Shown one piece after another: positions 51,001 through 61,300 of a DNA stretch of 64,000 nucleotides. The stretch's first letter is position 1. Each line of letters opens with the position of its first letter. The notes below the pieces were generated by a model. That model was not told the DNA's origin, did not search any database, and saw only the letters and a list, made by a program, of their open reading frames with translations. A program made the position numbers and the translations under genes. Location of the stretch: assembly GCF_030435805.1 (NCBI RefSeq), contig NC_081292.1:182676497-182740496 (forward strand), given 5' to 3'. This DNA is from Mustela lutreola. Its lineage: Eukaryota; Chordata; Mammalia; Carnivora; Mustelidae.

Positions 51001-51238
51001 GCCCATGGACCTAAAGCCAGAACCCTGTAGCCAAGGTCTTGAAGGTCCTCCCCAAGAAAAGGGCCCTGGCAACTGGCAGGGTCCCCCACCCCGCAGGACT
51101 CGGGACTGTGCTCGCTGGGAGCGTTCCAAGGGTCGGACGCCGGGTTCTTCCTACCCCCGCCTGCCTCGGGGTCGGGGAGCCTATCGTCCTGGCACTCGAA
51201 GGGAGCCCCTGAGCCTGGAGTCTGAGGATGGTTCCTAG
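45005..51238 (+). CDS. RNF25: RNF25, complete coding span in 10 exons
   Basis: RNF25 (AO7) is a RING-type E3 ubiquitin ligase. It works with UBE2D and UBE2E enzymes, supports NF-kB p65 activity, and ubiquitinates ribosomal protein RPS27A at stalled ribosomes. The 10 exons give 459 codons plus stop, the human length, uninterrupted. Residues about 18-128 form the RWD domain (LPSEVEVLESIYLDEL, then YPNEVPQISIRNPRGLS). The RING holds C135, C138, C153, H155/H158, C161, C198 and C201 (CVICLYGF, YHYFHCHCLARY, CPVCREPLVY); an insert of about 35 residues rich in Q and E splits the two halves. The C-terminus (from 268) is proline-rich then basic, ending SLESEDGS. The start ATG at 45005 has good context (gacATGG) and gives the known MAASASAAAGEEDW N-terminus. 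Confidence 0.97.
45046..47387 (+). other. RNF25: RNF25 intron 1
   Basis: Diverged MIR pieces at 45590-45780 (plus), 46660-46760 (minus, 'aggtactttacataaacaac') and 47090-47200 (plus, 'cctggctctggttctagttc'). An L2-like area is possible near 45960. No SINE of the CAN family here. Confidence 0.55.
47388..47462 (+). CDS. RNF25: RNF25 exon 2
   Basis: Residues 14-39, VLPSEVEVLESIYL to VVKGNG(R). Acceptor TCTCTAG, donor AG|GTACGT. Confidence 0.95.
47709..47811 (+). CDS. RNF25: RNF25 exon 3
   Basis: Residues 39-73, SSPWEIFITLHPA to LQVPAQ. Acceptor CTCCAG, donor CAG|GTGAGG. Confidence 0.95.
47901..47968 (+). CDS. RNF25: RNF25 exon 4
   Basis: Residues 74-96, YPNEVPQISIRNPRG to EQI. Acceptor CGCTAG, donor AA|GTAAGT. 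Confidence 0.95.
48062..48131 (+). CDS. RNF25: RNF25 exon 5
   Basis: Residues 96-119, ISQALSQVANAGLG to LYELIE, the last RWD helix. Donor GAG|GTAAGA. Confidence 0.95.
48132..49276 (+). other. RNF25: RNF25 intron 5
   Basis: No repeat or further exon recognised. Open frames such as 48587-48829 have no support. Confidence 0.5.
49277..49348 (+). CDS. RNF25: RNF25 exon 6
   Basis: Residues 120-143, KGKEILTDNNIPHGQ to LYGFQ: the first zinc-binding RING cysteines. Confidence 0.96.
49444..49587 (+). CDS. RNF25: RNF25 exon 7
   Basis: Residues 144-191, EKEAFTKTPCYHYFH to HAEAKQ, RING centre and the charged insert. Confidence 0.96.
49942..50034 (+). CDS. RNF25: RNF25 exon 8
   Basis: Residues 192-222, KAVGVQCPVCREPL to PQQPM, the last RING cysteine pair. 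Donor ATG|GTAAGA. Confidence 0.96.
50321..50455 (+). CDS. RNF25: RNF25 exon 9
   Basis: Residues 223-267, ELYQPSAESLRQQE to YFISLQQ, a charged probable coiled coil. Confidence 0.96.
50660..51238 (+). CDS. RNF25: RNF25 exon 10 (last)
   Basis: Residues 268-459 and stop. Proline-rich then basic (PRRTRDCARWERSKGRTPG). Confidence 0.96.
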   Translation, partial: PPAPVEPKSAVEASRGSHPPSVLATELSASATAQPNPAAPLPVASQYTCEKIPGAGPNQQRLGETQKAMLDPPRASRGPWKQPERRHLKGGECHAHKGASDTQELPPPERPLKEPMDLKPEPCSQGLEGPPQEKGPGNWQGPPPRRTRDCARWERSKGRTPGSSYPRLPRGRGAYRPGTRREPLSLESEDGS

Positions 51239-51276
51239 CAGTACTGTGGGGGGCAGGGATGGGGGGGTAGGGGGAC

Positions 51277-51282
51277 AATAAA
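51277..51282 (+). terminator. RNF25: RNF25 polyadenylation signal AATAAA
   Basis: A perfect AATAAA 39 bases after the stop, followed by a GT-rich stretch (ggccttgtttggctctcttt) typical of a downstream element. Confidence 0.9.
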
Positions 51283-51732
51283 GATACTTGGCCTTGTTTG
51301 GCTCTCTTTGCTTAGTAGTAGTGCCTAGCCTGTGCAGTATGGCTCTTTCTGAATTTCTAGCAAGACAAGTGTGGCAGGATAGCCTCGGCTTTGCTGTGAA
51401 ATCCCATTTTTGCCAAGAGCCCAGGGTCTGAATAAGAATGGGTCTGACATCTCAGTGAATGTGGTAAGGTTCAGGAAAACTGGTAGAGGCCATATTTAAG
51501 CAAAATATTTCGGAACATAACATGTACACACACCCTTCGTATACATCCACGTTTTTTAAAAAATTGAATGCATCTAGATGGAAGACTACACTTCCTTGTT
51601 TACCATAGTGTCTCTTCCAACTTGGCCTTAGTTTCTGTCCCCAGCACTTGCCTCTGTGGATGCCTGAGGGCCCCTGCTTTTTACTTAAGTACCCATCCAG
51701 GGAGGTTAGAGACCAGAGTGCTGTGGCAGGTG
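51283..51732. other. Tail-to-tail gap between RNF25 and BCS1L
   Basis: Between the two polyadenylation signals. No repeat or gene recognised. Confidence 0.7.
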
Positions 51733-51738
51733 TTTATT
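51733..51738 (-). terminator. BCS1L: BCS1L polyadenylation signal (AATAAA, minus strand)
   Basis: TTTATT on the plus strand, 36 bases downstream of the BCS1L stop codon in gene direction. Confidence 0.85.
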
Positions 51739-51773
51739 GTTCCCCAGGGGGAGAGCCAAGCGCAGCCTGCGCA

Positions 51774-54195
<2,422 letters not shown>

Positions 54196-54222
54196 TTACA
54201 GGCTCTGAGGCATTTTCAAAAC

Positions 54223-55455
54223 CTGGTGGTGGGGGTAGTGGAAATGGGACAAAACACAAGATTAGTTTAGAAACCAGACTCCGCAATCCATCCTCACCCT
54301 TGTGCCCCACCTCCCCCAAAACCACTGCAGAAGCAGGGTGCAGGAAGGATAGGTCAGTGCTACTGTGTTTCCAATATTGTCTTTGGGGTGGAGGGAGGGG
54401 CTAGAAGGCAAGAGCCCACACTTCAGGCCCCTCTTTCCATTTCCTGTTCATTATCCTGTTCGTATCTCATTTTCTGCAAGGGGACTAGGTCTGAAGATTG
54501 TTTAAACATGAGAGAGCAATGTAGCCAGTGTCTCATCAGGATGATGGAAAGAATTTTTGTGGTCCCTGGGACTAGCTGAGATAGAAAGGAGCCCACTGGC
54601 CAGAATTAACAGGGAACGAAGAAGCTTTTCTTCCACTGACCTGTCAGTAATCTCATGCCTTATCACCATGATTAATGACCTTGAAATACCCTGTCCTTTA
54701 CATGTTCAATTGTTAATGTCCTGTATAGCCCTTTATTACCTCCCCACTAAACTGCCTCCTTAAGATTAATTTTAGTTCTTGAAATGTCATCTTAATGCTT
54801 CACCAAATTGCTACACGAGGACTTTCTTCCCGAATCTGCTTCAATCCTATAACTCTCCCTACTGCAACACCTCCAATGCCTGGCTCTCAACAGATCCCTG
54901 AATTAGGTAAAAATTCCTCTGCCCGGTACTCAACACCCTCCACAACAAGGCGCCCACCTATCTTTCATAGCTTAGCGCCTAAAACTCCCTGTTGTACAAA
55001 TAAGCAAACCAGTCTGTTCTTGCTCAAGCAGGTGTCTTTACTCGGAACGCCCATTCTAATTGATTCCTTCCTTCTTTCCAATCGAAGACCTGTCCATCTG
55101 CTGCTTCCTCCATGGAGCTTTTCCCCGAATTCCCCCCAATAAAACGTGACCGAGTCTAATTCTAGAGATCCCGAAGGACAGGAGGCTACTTTGTTTCTAC
55201 ACCTTCCTGGCCTCTGCCACTTTGCGTAGGGCGCAGGGGGCACGCGTGGCAGTGAACTGACAGCCAAGACCACTGCCGAGGCTCAGAGTAGAACCCAGAA
55301 TGCCAAAATATCTATGCATGGAAGAAATCAGACAAAGCGCTTTCCCGTCCCTTCCCTTGTCGGACGCCCAGAAGCCCCCTCCCGAATCCCCTCAAGACCC
55401 CAACTCGCGCCTCCGGCGGCGTGGTTTGGAGTAACCCGTCACTCCGCCCCCTTAC
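54223..55455 (-). other. BCS1L: BCS1L 5' intron with an L2-like fragment
   Basis: 54780-55160 has L2-like text on the plus strand ('ccaatgcctggctctcaaca', 'ccatggagcttttccccgaa', 'cccaataaaacg'). The remaining part shows nothing recognised. Confidence 0.5.
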
Positions 55456-56060
55456 CGCCATGACTCTCTGGCCCTCCCTCTCGATGGTTTCAGCCCCTCG
55501 CAGTTGAGGGAAACGCCGCTCGGCCCCGCCCCCGCGTACCTTCACCTACTTCCCGCCGCACCCACCCAGCGGGCCGTGCCACTCTGCCCCACAACTCTCG
55601 ATGGTACTCCTTGGGCTTCTCGGTTGGAGGAAGGGGTAAGGGGAGACGCCAGAGAAAACCATAGAGTACCTCCGTCAGCCGACAAGGGGAAGAGAGAGCG
55701 GCCTCCATCGGCCCGAAGTCCTAGAGGCGGCTGGGCCGGAGGCGGTCGCACAAAGGGAGTCCCGGGAGGCCGCTCCAGCTGCTGGCGGACCATAGAGACG
55801 CGGCTCCCGCCCGCCCTGGGCCGGGAGGTGAGTGAGCGGCTGCCGGGCGGGAAGTAGGAAGGGGTACGTGTGGAGCGGGCCGGAGGCAAAAGTTTCTCGA
55901 GCACCAGGATGAGGGTGGGCCTGGGCGGCGGGACCCCTCGGGAGGAGGTGCTGAACGGAGCACGCCGACGATCGGGGCCCCGGCGCATCACAGCAGCAGT
56001 CCCGGTGCCCCAGCCGCGTCACTGCTCTGGACCCCGCCCGACTATCCGCTGCCTCGCCTC
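55400..56060. promoter_or_regulatory. Shared BCS1L/ZNF142 bidirectional CpG-island promoter
   Basis: CpG island between divergent genes. Minus-strand donors at 55456/55455 (GGCG|GTAAGG) and 55540/55539 (GAAG|GTACGC) are candidate ends of alternative BCS1L non-coding exons. A plus-strand donor at 55828/55829 (GGGAG|GTGAGT) is a candidate ZNF142 exon 1 end. An E2F-like ttcccgccgc lies at 55550. Confidence 0.7.
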
Positions 56061-56159
56061 TGGACAGTAATCATGACGATGCTCCATCCCAAGCTTTGCA
56101 GGTTACAAAACGGCCTTGCCATTTGCTGGCTCTTGTGATTCTCGCTCCCGTCCAACGAT

Positions 56160-56280
56160 GTGGACGCTGTCATCACCTCCACTTTATAGATAGGAAAGCT
56201 GAGGCCCTGGAAAGCGAGGTGACTGTATCTGTCTGAGGCCACGCGGTGAGTCATAGCCCAGAGGCAGGTGGAAACCCGGG
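56160..56280 (-). repeat. MIR fragment, minus strand
   Basis: 'tttatagataggaaagctga' and 'ctgaggccacgcggtgagtc' follow the MIR pattern. Confidence 0.6.
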
Positions 56281-56345
56281 TGCCTCGGGTCTTATTCTTT
56301 CCGCAGGCCCTCTCTCCACCTTAATTTGGCCTTTCTCTTCCTCAG

Positions 56346-56461
56346 TGCCTCCTGTGACTACCTGTCTGCCACCTTACCCGCCTTCCAGCGGCTGAAGGTT
56401 CAGGTTCTCCATCTAGACGGATAGTCCTCCTTGGCTCCCCGCAGAGCGGTGATAATATTCA
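56346..56461 (+). other. ZNF142: Candidate non-coding 5' exon of ZNF142
   Basis: Bounded by a pyrimidine-rich acceptor (tttctcttcctcag) and a strong donor (attca|GTAAGTGG). No start codon in frame with ZNF142; predicted only from splice sites. Confidence 0.4.
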
Positions 56462-56767
56462 GTAAGTGGAAGCTATGATTTCCAGAGAACCCTCTGACCG
56501 TGGAAGTGCACTTCCCAGCTAGCTACCTTCTGAATTCCCTGAGCCAAGGTTTTGAGTTGCAGAGTTTTCACCAGCAACCTGATTTCCTGGCCCTAAGCCC
56601 TCACTTGAGGGGCATGACTCAGTTTCATTCTTACACATTACTGTATACGTTACTAATACATTCTTATACATTGCTAAGTATTCTTATACATTACTATCAT
56701 TCTTATGCATTACTAATTATTCAGCTTCAGGTAGCTTTGGCCCTGTATAACTGGATATGCAATTTAT

Positions 56768-56965
56768 TTTATTTTTTTTTTTAATATTTTATTTATTTAT
56801 TTGACAGAGAGAGATCACAAGCAGGCAGAGAGGCAGGCAGAGAGAGAGGAGGAAGCAGGCTCCCTGCTGAGCAGAGAGCCCAATGCGGGACTCGATCCCA
56901 GGACCCCGAGATCATGACCTGAGCCGAAGGCAGCGGCTTAACCCACTGAGCCACCCAGCTGCCCC
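56768..56965 (-). repeat. CAN SINE, minus strand (ZNF142 5' intron)
   Basis: Poly-T then 'atattttatttatttatttg', ends 'gagccacccagctgcccc'. Flanked by 'ctggatatgcaattta' and 'ctggatatgcagttta'. Confidence 0.93.
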
Positions 56966-57329
56966 TGGATATGCAGTTTAGTTGCCGTTCATTTCTTGGT
57001 TGTGTTCTAGTGTTTTCAATATGAGGCCGTAGTTAATGAGTTTGATATTTCTCCAGGTGGGTTCCTTCATACCTAAAGAGGCACTGGTTTGTTATCCTTG
57101 TAGAAATCTAACTCTCCTCTGATGGATCTCCGTGTCTACAGTTCTTCACTAGAATCTCATCTGTCTGACTTGCATAGTTTGTTGTGGTTTGTGTTCATTG
57201 AAGTGATAATGTCAGTCAATTGTACTCAGAAAGCTCCACGTCTAGGGAGGGAGACTGATAGGTTGCAATGCTGCAGTGTGACCGTTTCTGACAGAGCTAG
57301 GTACAAGGTGCCAGTGGGACCCCAGAGAG

Positions 57330-57780
57330 AGTAACTTCTATGAACGGCATCAAGAAGCCTTCATAGCCAAAGTGACATTGTGCAGATTCTTAAAGGACAG
57401 GCGTTGGTTAGCCAGATGAGAGAGATGGAGAAAGGGAAAAGGCCCATCACATGGAAAGGGAAAGGCATCTGTGAGGGTATGGGAGCAAAAGAGGATGTGG
57501 TGAGCTTGGGAAGTGGCAGCTCTTTGATATGGCTGGGTCAGAGGTCTGTTAAGGGGCAAGGTGGAAGATGAGTCTGGAGAGGTCAGCCAGGCCAGATCCT
57601 GAAGGAAGGGCCTTACACCCATAGTAAGGAATAGTGAGATCATAGTATGTTAAGAGGGGAAGGGACCTCTGGGATCCCTTGGCCCCAGTTTTGTTGCACA
57701 TAAGAAAACTGAGGCCCAGATTGCTTAATGATTTCACCAAGGTCACTTAGCTCCAAGAGATATAACCTTTATTTTCTAAT
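57330..57780. repeat. Ancient mammal-wide repeat pieces in ZNF142 intron
   Basis: 57330-57640 resembles the unassigned ancient repeat at 24990-25790 ('agattcttaaaggacaggcg', 'gccaggccagatcctgaagg'). 57640-57780 is a MIR-like piece on the minus strand ('gaaaactgaggcccagattg'). Confidence 0.5.
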
Positions 57781-58048
57781 ATATTGGCCAAAACTTGTTG
57801 GCTCTCTCCTAATGCTGATTCCTAGTAGCATCTGTCTAGTGTTTGTTCTGAACATTGTTGTAAAAAGAAAACTTCTAGGTTAGCTAGGTGTGGCATGTTA
57901 CCATCAAAGGAAATGCCTAAGTGGGCAGACACTGGGCCATGCCCCGGCACCAACAGGGAAGAAGGTGAGATTTCTAACTCTGATTTGTTTGGATTCTCTT
58001 CCATAGGCTTAACAGCACATAAGGAGACCACAGAACACGTCAGTGGTG

Positions 58049-58328
58049 ATGACAGACCCCGTGTTGGACTCACAGCCAACCAACAACACTGGGGAGATGG
58101 ATGGACTATGCCCGGAGCTATTGCTGATCCCCCCATCTCTCTCTAACCGTGGAATCCTGGAGCCCGTCCAGAGTCCCTGCCCTGCTGGGAACCCCACACC
58201 TTTGCCTGGTGACCCAGGCTGCCTGCTGGTAGAGGCCACAGCAACTGAAGAGGACACAGGGAACATGGAGATCATCGTGGAAGCAGTGGCTGGAAACCTG
58301 TCCCCAGGTGCTCCTGGAGAGACCCCAG
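58049..58328 (+). CDS. ZNF142: ZNF142 coding exon 1
   Basis: Residues 1-94, MTDPVLDSQPTNN to GAPGETP(G). The exon begins at 58007 (acceptor TTCCATAG) with 42 bases of 5' UTR. Donor CAG|GTACCC. Confidence 0.94.
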
Positions 58329-61300
58329 GTACCCACTCTATTGCTAGCAGGCCACTGGGACAATCAGCCCTGAGGTTTTGTCTGTGCTATTTTTGACCCT
58401 TCTATATAAATATGATGAGAACACAAGGTAGCATCTTATTTTTATTCTTAGAGATGTTGTCATTTAATTTGCAGTTGGTGAATGTTGATTGAAGCCTGGC
58501 AAGGTGGTTCACAAGCTCGTACCAAGCTCTTGGCAGAGTCTGTTCCTGCAAGGACTTCATGTCTGCTAGGCAGGGATCCAGAAGGGAAGACCTTTCTGAC
58601 ACCTCCACCCAATCCTTATTCCTATAGCATACCGACCCTCCCACTCAGGAACTGCAGCCAGGGATTAGGCAAAAGGCCCAGTGTCTCTACCACCCTGGGC
58701 TTGGCAGGGCTTCCCAGAAGTAATCTGGTATTTCCTTGCCCTAGTTTCTTGTGTGTAACATATGTAACTCATCCAAGGCGTGTTGTCAGGAATGGGACTT
58801 GAGCATTTATGTTTATGCTAGAAAAATGATTCTCCCCTTTATTCTTCCCATAGCTACAACTTCTTATTTTTAGGTAACTTCCCCGTTTGTTAACTGCCAT
58901 CCTCCGGCTACAGTTGTCACAACTTCCCTTGGCAGTGTGGTATGGTGACAGCAAATCCTGGAAAAGATTAGCTAATTTGATCATAGAGTGTTTCTCAGCT
59001 TCTATGTGGGGAAGCAAATAATAAAGAAAGAACAAAAATGGGGAAAAATTTGCAATATATAAGGGAGAATTAAACTCTATTTTTTGGTAAATATTATTTA
59101 TTTATCAGAGAGAGAGAGCAAGAGCAGAGCAGGAGGGTGGGGCAGAGAGAGAAGCGGGAGCCTGATGTGGGGCTCCATCCCAAGACATCCAAGACCCCTG
59201 AGGCGGGGCTTCATCCCAAGATCATGACCTGAGCTAACTCAGGCACCCCGGATTAATCTCTTTAAAATTTAAAGAGCTCTATAATAAGAAAAAGGGTGTT
59301 TTGATTTTTTTGAGAGGGCAGAAAAAACCTACAAGCAGTTTAGTAAAGAAGAATAAAAGAGGTCAATAACCATAAGAATGCTTAATCCCATTAACACAAA
59401 TAAATTGCACTTAAAAATAATTATGAGGGGTGCTTGGCTGGCTCAGTTGGAAGAGCCTGTGACTCTTGATGTTAGGGTTGTGAGTTCAAGCCTCATGATG
59501 GATGTAGAGATTACTACATTACATTATGCCATTGTTGTTTCTCAGTTTTGGCAAAAATTAAACATGTTTTATAATATCTATTGTTGATGGGAAAACAGAT
59601 ACTGTCTTACAGCTTACAGAGAGTATAAATTTAGTATAACCTTTTGAAGGTCAATTTATCTACGTAACAAATTTGAAAATACGCATACTCTGACCCAGAA
59701 ATTCCATTTCCAGGGCTCCGTCCTCTAGAAAGACTCACACACATGCACAAGAATACAGAGATGAGGATGTCTAGAGCAGCTTTACTTACAAGGGTTCCAA
59801 ATGACCCAAATGTCTATTAGTAAAGGCAAGCCCTCATTTTGACGTGTTTTTGACATTTTGACAGAGGTACTATGAATTGGACAAAAAAATATATTAGATC
59901 TAAAGGTAATCATAGAAAAAAGTATCTGATCTATAGCAAGTGGTGGCAGTGGAGTGGGGGGCAGCAAATTGCAGAGAAATGACTCCTAAAGGCCTAAAAC
60001 AATATAGACCAAACTGTGTGTGTAAGGGTGGGGTTGGTTATTCTTTCTGGAGGTACATCCGTGTCATTTGAATTGTTGCACTGAATTTTTTTTTTAAAAA
60101 AAGAAAACTAGGGTGCCTGGGTGGTTCAATGAGTTAAGCGACTGAGGCTCAGGTCATGATCTCAGGATCCTGGGATGGAGTCCCTCAACAGGCTCTCTGT
60201 TTGGCAGGGAGCCTGCTTCCCCATCTCTCTCTGCCTGCCTCTCTGCCTACTTTTAAAGCTTTTTCTTTTTTAGATTTTATTTATTTATTTGACAGAGATC
60301 ACAAGTAGGCAGAGAGGCAGGCAGAGAGAGAGAGGAGGAAGCAGACTCCCTGCTGAGCAGAGAGCCCTATGTGGGGCTTAATCCCAGGACCCTGAGATCA
60401 CGACCCAAGCCGAAGGCAGAGACCCAACCCACTGAGCCACCCAGGCGCCCCTCTCTGTCTACTTTTGATCTCTCTCTCTCTCTCTGTGTCAAATAAATAA
60501 ATAAAATCTTAAAAAAAAAAAAAAAAAAAAGGAAAGAAAACCAGCAGAGTAGAAATGGCACAAACCTGGGCTGGAGTCAAGGCTCCGCCATGAGCAAACA
60601 CAATGTCCTTAACCTCCCAGGACTCTGGGTCCTTCTTCTCGAAGGGCAGCTAGAGGACCCAGTGAGTGTTTCCTAAGCCTTTCTTTATCAAGGTCCTGCC
60701 CATTGCTAAAGAAATGCCAGTGATTACTCGTATGATTTCGGTCTTTTGAAAACAGATGTTCTTCATTTTATGAATTACTGTGCTGTTGGGGGGAAAAAAA
60801 AATCTCTTTCCAGAAAGTAAAAAGTAATACTTTGTCATTCAAAGCTGTAGATATTATCCTCAGAATGTCATTTTCTTCTTTTGCAAGTTTTCATTTGGGC
60901 AAAACATATTGCCTTTCCTTAATGCATTCCAGAATTGGTTAACGCTTGTTGTATTCATTTAGCAAATGTTTATTAAATACCCATTTTATATTGGCATATT
61001 GTGCTACATACTGGGAACCCAGGTCACATGCAAATAGACTGTCCCTGACCTTATGGGGCTTACCATCTCCGTATAAGTCTTAACGTCTATCTGCATCCCA
61101 CGAATATTAAAAGATTCACCTACGTTTTCTACTGGAAGCTAACGCCTAGGAGTCTTGTTCCATCTGATGCCGTGCTTCTCTTTCGGTCCTCTGCCTGCAG
61201 GTGTCCTGGTAAAGGTGGTGGAGGTGTACTTCTGTGAGCGCTGTGAGCAGAGCTTTGCAGAGCCCACTCTGCTGGCCCTGCACCAGTGTGCTGAGCCCCT

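Larger units (their letters stand above)
58329..61200 (+). other. ZNF142: ZNF142 intron after coding exon 1
   Basis: Contains the SINE pieces at 59079, 59427 and the nested pair at 60110-60531. L1-like text lies at 59640-59830 ('actctgacccagaaattcca', 'aaatgtctattagtaaaggc'). A MIR/L2 tail is at 60940-61030. Confidence 0.6.

Noticed and set aside
54965-55273. Possible small gene with AATAAA-like end near 55134
   Set aside because: The AATAAA is within an L2-like fragment, and the frame has no recognisable product.
59427-59516. tRNA gene
   Set aside because: The tRNA-Lys-like A and B boxes belong to a CAN SINE head. No acceptor stem closes it.
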